Below, one piece after another: positions 7,584-15,730 of a DNA stretch of 32,600 nt. The translations under genes and the position numbers were made by a program. The notes under the pieces were generated by a model that ran no database searches, was not told the origin of the DNA, and was given only the letters and a program-made list of their open reading frames with translations. The first letter of the stretch is position 1. Each line of letters begins with the position of its first letter. Origin of the DNA: a virus; IMG/VR virus record IMGVR_UViG_3300047557_003946, positions 1-32,600 of that record; one strand, written 5' to 3'.

Positions 7584-9920
7584 ATGGCTAAACAAAAACC
7601 TCAAGCAGACGACTTTATACCTCAGGACTTAGCTGCACAGATAGCTAGTGCTATTGCTGAGGGCATAAAGAAAGGAGCTAAAAAAGGGTTTACAGCTGGA
7701 AACTTTTTACAAGATCTTCAAGGCCAGATGACCGACTTTGTAAAGAGTCAAGAGGCTTTAAAAGTTAATGAGCGTGTTAAAAATCTAGTAACACAACAAG
7801 GTCTTGATATACGAGAAGCAGAACTTAAAGTGATGGCTGATTTAGCCAAAAAGGAAAATGACATTTTAATAAAACAAAAAGAAGCAAACATAGCCCAGCT
7901 TGCAGCCTTAGCTCAGACTGAATCTCTCAACGGTAATTACAGTCGTGCAACACAACTTCTACAGAAGAAAGATAAGATGGAGAAGGATGTGACGGGCTTA
8001 AAAAAGCAAAGTGAATTTATTGAAAAAGCTACAAAGCAGCGTGAAAAGCAACTTAAAAATCAAATTGATTTAGAGAAAAAGCAAAAAGAAGAGCTTAGAG
8101 TACAGCAGAAAATAAAAGAGATTGAAGAGCAGAGAAATCAAGCACTTGAAAAAATAGGAGTTAATACTAAATTAATTAAAGATTTCTTGGAGGGTGGAGC
8201 TGCAAGAACACTTGTGTTGATAGGCTTAGCGAATAAACTAGGTGATGCTTTCTCCGAGGCTTATAAAACTGCAAAAGCTGAAGGACTCTCCGTAGGACAA
8301 GCAGCCGACAAAACTTTTAGAACTTTTGGACAATCACTATCTACAGGTTTTTTAATTGCCGCAAAAGATATACGAGCAGCTGAAAGTGCTATCATGGAAA
8401 CAGGAGGTACTTTAGCAAATGCAGCTGCGATGGGAAAAGATGCAGCAGAGATGGCTACTTTGTTTGGTGGATCAGCTGAAGAAGCTGGTAAAGCGATAGG
8501 TAATTTATCCAAACTTCCTGGCATGACAAAAGAGGCTGCTGTAAATAGTGCAAAATTTGCATCAGGCCTTGCAAAAGCAGCAGGAGTACCAGCCGCTACT
8601 GTAACTAAGGAGATGGCAAAAAACATGGATGCGGTTGCACTAGCAGGTACTAAAAATATTGTAAATCTACAAAAAGCAGTAATTAATTCTCAAAAAATGG
8701 GAGTTGAGTTCAATCAAATTGTATCTGCTGCAGATAAGCTACTTGATTTTGAAAACAGTATAAACTCACAAATGGAAGCTTCAGTTTTACTTGGTAGGCA
8801 GATTAATCTTGACCAAGCTCGAGAAGCTGCTTTACAAGGAGATTTTTTAACTGTTCAACAAGAATTGCTAAAAAATCTAGGATCGGAAGCTGAGTTTAAT
8901 CAAATGAACTATCTCCAAAAGAAAAAGCTTGCAGAAGCGATGGGGGTCAGTGTAGCTGATATGGCTAAGATGATTAAAGGACAGGGTGAACAGACAGAAC
9001 TTGCAAAAGAAATGGGAGTAGCCTTAGATGAACAACCAAGCAAACTCCAATTGATTGGAAATAAGATAATGGAGAATGCTGGAGCAATTGGTTCATTAGT
9101 CGTTTCACTAGCGGGAGCAGCGATTCAGTATGGAACTTTAAATACATTAAAAAAGTTAAATACTACGCTGACAGGAATGAATACAGGAACCTTAGGAACC
9201 AACACAGGAGCTCAAAACGCTAACTCTGCAGCAACTGCTCGAAGTGGAACAGCTGCTGCAGGAGCTGCAACTAGCATGCTAGCCTTTGGAGCAGCAGCAC
9301 TTATGGTTGGAGCTGGTGTAGCATTAGCAGCATTAGGCATAGCTGAATTAGCTAAGTCACTCAAAGGACTCAGCCCAGCAGAGTTGTTAACTTTAGTTGG
9401 AGTGTTGGTTTTATTTGGTATTGGTCTTTTTGCTTTATCAAAAATAGGTGAAGCATCTGCTATTGGATTACTTATTGTAGGCGGTGCCTTGCTATTAATG
9501 GGAGCTGGAATCATGATGGTAGGACAGGGCATTAAACTTGCTTCAGAAGGATTTAAAACACTACTTCAAACAGCAGCAACAATGCCTCAACTATTTGGTA
9601 CTCTTATTTCTCAAGTTGGTGGTTTGTTAGAGGTCGGCGCTGCTTTATTAGCAATAGGAGCTGGCTTATCGCTCATAGCCACAATGGGCACACTAGCATT
9701 ACCGGTTATATTTGGACTTACAGCTTTAGCAACTGCTGGAATGGCATTAGGTGCAATGGGTGGATCCGAAAGTGGAGCACAAGCTCAAGAGAGCGAGGGC
9801 GAGAAAAAAATTGTTGCAGCTATTAATGAGCTGAAAACAGCTATTCAAGGTATGAAAATTGTACTTGAACCTGGAAAAGTTGTAGAAGCTGGAATGGTTG
9901 AATTACAAGGTAGAAGATAA
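7584..9920 (+). CDS. Tail tape measure protein (functional equivalent of T4 gp29)
   Basis: 778 residues. Residues about 60-190 are an almost uninterrupted Lys/Glu/Gln-rich coiled coil (KQREKQLKNQIDLEKKQKEE). Residues about 200-500 are Ala-rich helical segments. Residues about 505-735 are strongly hydrophobic Gly/Ala/Leu stretches (LLTLVGVLVLFGIGLFALS, GLLIVGGALLLMGAGIMMVG), followed by a short hydrophilic end (KKIVAAINELKTAIQGMKIV). This coiled-coil plus hydrophobic-patch architecture, and the place in the tail cluster, identify a tape measure that sets tail length and may insert into the host membrane at DNA ejection. No lysozyme or peptidase domain is visible. The next gene follows after five bases. 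Confidence 0.85.
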   Translation: MAKQKPQADDFIPQDLAAQIASAIAEGIKKGAKKGFTAGNFLQDLQGQMTDFVKSQEALKVNERVKNLVTQQGLDIREAELKVMADLAKKENDILIKQKEANIAQLAALAQTESLNGNYSRATQLLQKKDKMEKDVTGLKKQSEFIEKATKQREKQLKNQIDLEKKQKEELRVQQKIKEIEEQRNQALEKIGVNTKLIKDFLEGGAARTLVLIGLANKLGDAFSEAYKTAKAEGLSVGQAADKTFRTFGQSLSTGFLIAAKDIRAAESAIMETGGTLANAAAMGKDAAEMATLFGGSAEEAGKAIGNLSKLPGMTKEAAVNSAKFASGLAKAAGVPAATVTKEMAKNMDAVALAGTKNIVNLQKAVINSQKMGVEFNQIVSAADKLLDFENSINSQMEASVLLGRQINLDQAREAALQGDFLTVQQELLKNLGSEAEFNQMNYLQKKKLAEAMGVSVADMAKMIKGQGEQTELAKEMGVALDEQPSKLQLIGNKIMENAGAIGSLVVSLAGAAIQYGTLNTLKKLNTTLTGMNTGTLGTNTGAQNANSAATARSGTAAAGAATSMLAFGAAALMVGAGVALAALGIAELAKSLKGLSPAELLTLVGVLVLFGIGLFALSKIGEASAIGLLIVGGALLLMGAGIMMVGQGIKLASEGFKTLLQTAATMPQLFGTLISQVGGLLEVGAALLAIGAGLSLIATMGTLALPVIFGLTALATAGMALGAMGGSESGAQAQESEGEKKIVAAINELKTAIQGMKIVLEPGKVVEAGMVELQGRR

Positions 9921-9925
9921 TAGGT

Positions 9926-12685
9926 ATGGCACAAATATTTAAAACAATAAGTTTGGAGGAGAGGCTAAAAAATAGTCCGTACGCAAATCTTCCTACAAAA
10001 CCCAAATTAGTGCAAATGCCAGGTGAAAGTCCACCTAGCACACCTAAAAGAACTCCGCTAGCAAAAACTAGTAAAGTACAAATAACACCATTTGGAATAT
10101 TTGATCACACCAGCACTATCCAAGTCCAGCAGTTTGGCGTATACCAACACACAAGTCCCACACAAATTGTTTTACCAACAAGCACTTTAAATCAAGGTGG
10201 CATTACTTTGCAGCAGTATAATTACCAACCAAATCAGGGAAGTATTGCCATAGGACCTTATTCTTACACACCAAGCCAAGGCGGATTACTTCCAATACTT
10301 GTAAATTTTGTACCAAACCAAGGAGGTGTTCAACCTGCATTAGTAGACTTCATACCAAACCAAGGAAGTACCACATTAGGACCTTATTCTTACATACCAA
10401 GTCAAGGATCTATACTACTACCAAATTGGCCTTTTCAACCAAATCATGGAAGTACAACTCTAGCACCATATTTATTTTTACCAAATCAAGGAGAGGCAAT
10501 TTTAGCTCCCTACGCATTTATACCTAATCAAGGTAGCACAAGTTTACCATTATACTTTTTTGTACCAAATCAGGGTAGCCTTGTTTTAAGACCTTACGAT
10601 TTTAAACCAAATCAAGGCTTACAAACTCCAATTCTAGCAGGACCAACACCCTTCCAAGGTATAACAATAGTAGCACCATACAACTATACACCCAACCAAG
10701 GATCACTATTTTTAATGAATAGGCCGGTTGATGTAGAGCAGGGAGGTGTAGATCTACCGCCATACAGCTTTTTTCCAATTCAAGGAAGCACCACTCCAGA
10801 ACCTTGGACCGGTGCTGGGGGTTTGGGTTCAATTACAACTCAAGATGGTGGTGTACAACAATCCACAGAAAGTTCTCTAGCACCACAAATACAACAAGGT
10901 TATTGGGGTATACGAGAAGTTGAGTTCAGAACTAAGCCAACATCAAAGCACGGTTCAGCAGTACTAGAATTACTTCGTTACTCAGCTGATAGAGCCTTAG
11001 CTTTAACAGTTCCACGAGCAAAGCATGGAAGTGCAACAGTAGAAGACACTGACTATCTTTTAGAAATTAGTGAAGCGGGTAAACGAGAATCCATAGACAT
11101 CACTCCTGTTGAGCAGCGTAATTTAATATACACTAATGCAACCAACAAAGAAAGACTGGAAGCGTATTATAATGCGTGGGATTCTGGGTTTAATAGAAGT
11201 TCAAGATTTGGGGGTACCACTGGAGCGAGACTCAATCAGCTGAAAGAGCAAATAGAAAATCCAGAACCATTTCCAGGTTATACTGAATTACAGAATAGTA
11301 TAGCTGTAGCCGCAGACCCATCACAACTCGGTGGTAACTTGATAGCAAGTACTCCCACTAGTAAATCTATTGATACGGTAAGGCTAGTTAACCTATCAAC
11401 TAAAAATCCAACACATTACCCGTCAGCACACGGAAAAACTGGATCCTTTGATCCATTTGACGACTTTACAACTTTAAAAATTAGCTCAAAAACCCAAACA
11501 AAGAAGACGATTCAATTTAGAGCTTACCTTACTTCCTTTAATGATAACATAACAGTAAACTGGAATGACGTCAATTATATTGGTAGACAAGAAACCTTAA
11601 AAACTTTTAAAGGAATGTCTCGTGGTTTTAGCTTAGGATTTAAGGTAGCTGCCACTGGCCCCGAAGACATGAGAGCAATATACGAAAAACTGAACGCTCT
11701 CATGCAAATAGCAGCTGTAGGTAGTGTTACAAAAGAAACCTATCTAGTTGGCCCAGTTTGCAACTTAACAGTGGGAAATTGGTTTACTGATACTGTAGTA
11801 ATTTTCAACTCTGTTAAATATGACACACAACCAACTGAATATCCTTGGGATATAGGACATCAACCAGGTCCCGACCTTTCTGGGGGTGCAGTAGTCTCCG
11901 GAGCACCAGGCCTATTTAATACTACCCTAGACGCAGCTCAACGACTCGCAGCAGATAGTAATAGGCGACCTTTTCATTTGCCCACAATCATTGACGTATC
12001 TTTAGATGGGATAGTACTATTAGGAAACGTCGACAATCAAAACTTAAATTCGGACAAGCGGATGATAAAGGCTCAGAATCTAAACATGGATGATAGTCGT
12101 GGTTTTGTAAACAATCAGCAACAAGCATCTGCAGCTGCCGCAGCTACGCCAGGAGCTCAACCAAACCAATCGCAGGTAGATGACTACGATGTAGACAAAG
12201 ATTCTGAGATATCAAAAAAAGCACTTAGAAAAAGTATTAGAGAAGAAAGGAGACAAAGAAGAAGAACTAGTAGAGAACAAAGAAGACAAGATAGACGAGA
12301 TAGAAGGCGTGTTATGGATGGAGAAGGACCACCAACCGAGCTCAAAACAATTGTTGAGCCATCCGGCCAATACCTCACCCAGATCGAAGTTTATTCACAG
12401 ACAGAGGGGCTCATCAGGAGAGGTCAGCTTGTACCCGACGAATTTTCAGAGGTTAATACAAATTACAACTATCTTAGGTCTCTTAATAACATTGTCCCTG
12501 AAGATAGAAATTATAGAAATTTACGACTGTACGAGCAGGATATATTTGACAGAATTCATCTTACTAAACAAGGAGGTAACATCCCAGATCCATATGATGA
12601 CAGTGGTTTTCCTACACTTCCCGATAGATCACTATCCGAGAATGCACCACCTTTTCCACCACTACCTGATGATTATTGGTGGTAA
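9926..12685 (+). CDS. Large baseplate protein (gp48/gp54-like core) with an N-terminal 14-residue repeat array
   Basis: 919 residues in four parts. Residues 1-60 are Pro/Lys-rich. Residues 61-298 are 17 tandem 14-residue repeats (consensus NQGSxxLxPYxFxP). Residues about 500-720 contain a conserved baseplate/tube-cap-like domain: TKKTIQFRAYLTSFNDNI, WNDVNYIGRQE, SLGFKVAATGPEDM, LVGPVCNLTVGNWFTD and LPTIIDVSLDGIVLLG, a pattern seen in gp48/gp54-type proteins of marine T4-like phages. Residues 764-795 are an extreme Arg-rich stretch, and the protein ends PPFPPLPDDYWW. It probably caps the tube or joins wedge and hub. The precise T4 counterpart is uncertain, and the repeat array is additional to the family. 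Confidence 0.7.
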   Translation: MAQIFKTISLEERLKNSPYANLPTKPKLVQMPGESPPSTPKRTPLAKTSKVQITPFGIFDHTSTIQVQQFGVYQHTSPTQIVLPTSTLNQGGITLQQYNYQPNQGSIAIGPYSYTPSQGGLLPILVNFVPNQGGVQPALVDFIPNQGSTTLGPYSYIPSQGSILLPNWPFQPNHGSTTLAPYLFLPNQGEAILAPYAFIPNQGSTSLPLYFFVPNQGSLVLRPYDFKPNQGLQTPILAGPTPFQGITIVAPYNYTPNQGSLFLMNRPVDVEQGGVDLPPYSFFPIQGSTTPEPWTGAGGLGSITTQDGGVQQSTESSLAPQIQQGYWGIREVEFRTKPTSKHGSAVLELLRYSADRALALTVPRAKHGSATVEDTDYLLEISEAGKRESIDITPVEQRNLIYTNATNKERLEAYYNAWDSGFNRSSRFGGTTGARLNQLKEQIENPEPFPGYTELQNSIAVAADPSQLGGNLIASTPTSKSIDTVRLVNLSTKNPTHYPSAHGKTGSFDPFDDFTTLKISSKTQTKKTIQFRAYLTSFNDNITVNWNDVNYIGRQETLKTFKGMSRGFSLGFKVAATGPEDMRAIYEKLNALMQIAAVGSVTKETYLVGPVCNLTVGNWFTDTVVIFNSVKYDTQPTEYPWDIGHQPGPDLSGGAVVSGAPGLFNTTLDAAQRLAADSNRRPFHLPTIIDVSLDGIVLLGNVDNQNLNSDKRMIKAQNLNMDDSRGFVNNQQQASAAAAATPGAQPNQSQVDDYDVDKDSEISKKALRKSIREERRQRRRTSREQRRQDRRDRRRVMDGEGPPTELKTIVEPSGQYLTQIEVYSQTEGLIRRGQLVPDEFSEVNTNYNYLRSLNNIVPEDRNYRNLRLYEQDIFDRIHLTKQGGNIPDPYDDSGFPTLPDRSLSENAPPFPPLPDDYWW
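10106..10819 (+). repeat. Seventeen tandem 42-base coding repeats (14-residue units)
   Basis: Residues 61-298 of the baseplate protein fall into an exact 14-residue register with no insertions: two divergent HTS-starting units (61, 75), then fifteen starting at residues 89, 103, 117 and so on to 285, mostly N/S-Q/H-G. Well-conserved units are NQGSTTLGPYSYIP, NQGSTSLPLYFFVP and NHGSTTLAPYLFLP. Conserved Gly, Pro-Tyr and terminal Pro with alternating hydrophobics suggest a beta-solenoid or beta-prism coil. The DNA copies are diverged, so the array is old and under protein-level selection. Confidence 0.9.
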
Positions 12686-12703
12686 CATTAACTTTTAAAA
12701 TAT

Positions 12704-13003
12704 ATGCGATACTCACAACAACCTATCAAACAAAACTCACAAGGTAAACTAGTGACTACTATTGTCCACTATCCAAGCATCCCTACAAGTGTTGATGATA
12801 TCTACATTGAAACCAAAAGAGGTGATAGACTGGATAATTTAGCTTATATTTACTACGATAATCCACGATATGCTTGGGTTCTAGCATTAGCAAATAACTT
12901 AGGCAAAGGCACATATGCAGTACCATCAGGAATTAGACTTCGAATTCCAGCAGATCTTGAGGATATCTTAGCTGATTTTATAGAACTAAATTCTAATCCA
13001 TAA
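12704..13003 (+). CDS. 53: LysM-like baseplate wedge protein (T4 gp53-like)
   Basis: 99 residues with a LysM/gpX-like segment at about 33-82: IYIETKRGDRLDNLAYIYYD, then NPRYAWVLALANNLG and a final VPSGIRLRIP. This is the pattern of small baseplate proteins that carry a LysM-type fold (gp53 in T4, gpX in P2). T4 gp53 is longer, so this is a reduced version or a gpX analogue. In a baseplate the domain makes protein contacts rather than binding peptidoglycan. It sits between the large baseplate protein and the hub candidate, with four bases to the next start. Confidence 0.75.
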   Translation: MRYSQQPIKQNSQGKLVTTIVHYPSIPTSVDDIYIETKRGDRLDNLAYIYYDNPRYAWVLALANNLGKGTYAVPSGIRLRIPADLEDILADFIELNSNP

Positions 13004-13007
13004 ATTT

Positions 13008-15080
13008 ATGTCAGTTTTCAATTTAACCCAAGTTCCAGTCACAACCCAAAACGAACTTGAAAAAAGGACTAAAACCGCTGGAATAGTTTGGGCTTCTGAA
13101 CGTAGTCCGTGGTTTAATCTTATTAGCATGTGCGAGGCATGCAAGGCAAACCAAGAAGATGAAATTGGTATAGCTAGCTGGGGATATAAGTCAGGTTATC
13201 AGCGACCAGAGATTACCGTAACACAAATACAAATTAAAAAACAAGGTGAGTTAGGGACAACAAGAAAAGCTATCGTAACTATGAAGGCTTACACAGATGA
13301 TGACCTTATAAGACTCCAAAAATGCTTTTTTATTCCAGGAATGAGTGTTAGATTGCAGTGGGGGTGGTCAGAATCGTGTCTTGGAAATCCTCCACCTGGA
13401 CTTGTTACTGACCGAGGGCTAACAGATAATGACGCAAATTGCCAAATAAAAACTAAAACTGATCAATCACCTGTATACGATGGCCTCCAAGGCCTTGTCG
13501 CCAATTTTAATTACAGTCTTGATGCAGATGGAAACTGGGACTGTACTTTGGAGATTATAGCTCCATCTTCCGTAGGTTTAGATACCAAAGTACAATATGC
13601 TTGTTGTGAAAAGTGTAAAACTAGTGTCTCTGATACAAGTTTGCTTTCAGACATTTTAAGAACTTTTAATGTTAACGAATCCCCCGATCCAAAAGATTAT
13701 GAACAGAATAAGGGAGCTTTATTTGGAGCCTTGCTTAAGTTAGCAGATAATCAAGACGCAGCCATTCAGCAAAACAATATCAAGAAATTGATTAATAAAA
13801 TTCGAAGCTATGGGTATGACCAGGCTGACAGCATGATTTATTACTACGAGGGGGCAGATCGTTTACCATCTGGTGGAGATGATCAAAGTTTTTGGAGCTT
13901 TGGTAATTATGGTACTAGTGAGAGTTACATCACTTGGCATATGCTAGAGGGTATGGTTACTTTATTTTCTTTTCCAAGTGACAATAACGGTAAAGCATCT
14001 TTAGCGAATATAAAAACTTCAGATCCCGTAGAGATAGTGTACCCTAAAGGAAATTATTGGGTTGAATCAGCAGATCCAAGAATATGTCTTCTGCCCGGTA
14101 GTCCTGCTTTTGAAGGTACAGGTGGAGTTTCTGGACCAATGCACGATAATAATGGTGACTTGTATCGCCACGATATTGTAGGTAAGGCTGTCCGCACTAG
14201 TGGTGGTAGGTACATAGTAAGTTGGCGTAGCATTATGATAAACACAACATTTCTATTAACAGAATTAGATGCAACATTACAAGCGGATGGAACGGTAGAT
14301 ACTTTTTTAAGAAGTGTGATGCGAAAGGTGAATGAGTGCATAGGTTCAGTGGCAAGTTTAGATATAATAGCCTTAGATGCTGCAGGCTGTGCTACTTCTA
14401 AAGATACACCATCGACACTTTCTTTAATTGAATTAAAACAAAATCAGACGTCAGTTGCACCGTATATTATAAAAGCTACACCTGGTGACTCCTCTACGCG
14501 TAACGTAACATTAGATCTTAAACTCACAGAGGCAATGAAAGCTCAGGCACTGTACTCTAATGCTGATGGTGGTGGTCAAACAGATAATACTTGCAACGCA
14601 AATTCTGACCCATGTACCAACTACGCTTTTAAACCATTTACGCTAGCAAAAAACAGTACAAGTCAAAACAGAGCTGCCAGAACTGCTAGTATGTCAAAAG
14701 CCTGCAAGGATTGTGAGGATTTAGGATCTAAAGTTCCTGCCAAACCAGCAACAGCTTATGTAGAGTATGTAAATAATCTTATTGATGTTGTTAGCGATGA
14801 AATTTGTGATGCACTAAAAACAAAGCAAATTAAAGAAATACGTGACGCAACTGTTGCTGATGCAAACACAACATGCAAAGACGTAATGCTTCCATTCAAT
14901 TTTAGCTTTACTGTAGATGGAGTTAGTGGATTCCGATGGGGACAGGCAGTCACTTGTAATAGGATACCATCGGCAGTGAGATTGGGTTTTACTTGGCAAA
15001 TCACAGCAGTTGAACACACCCTGACACACAACGATTGGACAACTACAGTTCAAACAGTTGCTAGATGGACAGGTAAATAA
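13008..15080 (+). CDS. Cysteine-rich baseplate hub candidate
   Basis: 690 residues. Residues 100-121 (LIRLQKCFFIPGMSVRLQWG) and the C-terminal end (VRLGFTWQITAVEHTLTHND, then TTTVQTVARW) match the style of hub proteins of contractile tails, where the last strands form the gp27-type ring. Nineteen cysteines are present, including CEAC (42-45), CCEKC (199-203) and CKDC near residue 565, unusual for a virion protein assembled in the cytoplasm; metal binding is plausible. It follows the LysM-like gene by four bases. I see no lysozyme domain. Assignment as the gp27 counterpart is inferred from position and the end motif. Confidence 0.6.
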   Translation: MSVFNLTQVPVTTQNELEKRTKTAGIVWASERSPWFNLISMCEACKANQEDEIGIASWGYKSGYQRPEITVTQIQIKKQGELGTTRKAIVTMKAYTDDDLIRLQKCFFIPGMSVRLQWGWSESCLGNPPPGLVTDRGLTDNDANCQIKTKTDQSPVYDGLQGLVANFNYSLDADGNWDCTLEIIAPSSVGLDTKVQYACCEKCKTSVSDTSLLSDILRTFNVNESPDPKDYEQNKGALFGALLKLADNQDAAIQQNNIKKLINKIRSYGYDQADSMIYYYEGADRLPSGGDDQSFWSFGNYGTSESYITWHMLEGMVTLFSFPSDNNGKASLANIKTSDPVEIVYPKGNYWVESADPRICLLPGSPAFEGTGGVSGPMHDNNGDLYRHDIVGKAVRTSGGRYIVSWRSIMINTTFLLTELDATLQADGTVDTFLRSVMRKVNECIGSVASLDIIALDAAGCATSKDTPSTLSLIELKQNQTSVAPYIIKATPGDSSTRNVTLDLKLTEAMKAQALYSNADGGGQTDNTCNANSDPCTNYAFKPFTLAKNSTSQNRAARTASMSKACKDCEDLGSKVPAKPATAYVEYVNNLIDVVSDEICDALKTKQIKEIRDATVADANTTCKDVMLPFNFSFTVDGVSGFRWGQAVTCNRIPSAVRLGFTWQITAVEHTLTHNDWTTTVQTVARWTGK

Positions 15081-15094
15081 TAATGGTGTAAACA

Positions 15095-15700
15095 ATGAAT
15101 AGCAATCGACCAATTATCACGTCCCGTAGATCAAGGGTACGAATTAGTCCACAGTCACCGCGTAGTCGTGAACAGACTTATTTCTATACAAAAGGATATG
15201 AGTTTAGTTTGAATGGAGAAAACTACATTGGTGAATATCACTACAACAACGGAGTACCTATGACAGGGCCCAGCTATCAAAAGCAACAATCACAAGTGCT
15301 AAGGAGATACTATACAAACTCTGATCATTACGTATATGAGCGTCTAAAAAATTTCAATTTAAAAGAGTCAAACTCAGTACAACCAATTCCCTACCTATAT
15401 AAACCAACTACAGGTGCGTATGCTATTGGTTATGACACTCGATATTTTGTTGAAAAAATAAACGATCATCTAAGTTACGCATTAGAAATAGATCAGCGAC
15501 AGTTTGGAAAGATAGGGTCCTTAGGTGGTATAGATTCAAGTCTGTATCATTATGTTTCCATAATATGGACGCTAACAGGAAAGAGAGATAGTATTATAAC
15601 GGCAAACGAAAAAGCATTGCTAGATGCATCAGCGATAGTTCCTAGTATTCAGTATGGTGTAAGAAACTACTTGGAATTTGCTCAAATAACTTTAGTTTGA
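15095..15700 (+). CDS. Unknown structural protein, probably baseplate or neck
   Basis: 201 residues. A basic, Arg/Ser-rich N-terminus (ITSRRSRVRISPQSPRSREQ) precedes two small beta hairpins (FYTKGYEFSLNGENYIGEYH; HYNNGVPMTG). A C-terminal domain follows with TRYFVEKINDHLSYALEIDQ, SLYHYVSIIWTLTGKRDSI and NYLEFAQITL. Similar domain endings occur in unknown virion proteins of marine T4-like phages. No enzymatic motif. It is the last gene of the tail/baseplate run; the motif before the next gene starts a replication unit. Confidence 0.7.
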   Translation: MNSNRPIITSRRSRVRISPQSPRSREQTYFYTKGYEFSLNGENYIGEYHYNNGVPMTGPSYQKQQSQVLRRYYTNSDHYVYERLKNFNLKESNSVQPIPYLYKPTTGAYAIGYDTRYFVEKINDHLSYALEIDQRQFGKIGSLGGIDSSLYHYVSIIWTLTGKRDSIITANEKALLDASAIVPSIQYGVRNYLEFAQITLV

Positions 15701-15708
15701 TTATTTAG

Positions 15709-15719
15709 TTTTATTTATT
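15709..15719 (+). promoter_or_regulatory. Variant of the recurrent TATTTAT motif upstream of the polymerase
   Basis: TTTTATTTATT contains the TATTTAT core and ends 11 bases before the polymerase ATG, in the gap that separates the tail genes from the replication genes. Confidence 0.35.
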
Positions 15720-15730
15720 ATAGTTAGGCT

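Noticed and set aside
8261-9532. Minus-strand open frames within the tape measure gene
   Set aside because: Composition shadows of Ala/Gly/Leu-rich coding sequence; no motif and no promoter.
10106-10819. Regular repeat that could be mistaken for a CRISPR array or DNA iterons
   Set aside because: The period is exactly 42 bases, in frame and conserved at protein rather than DNA level with no spacers; it is a coding repeat.
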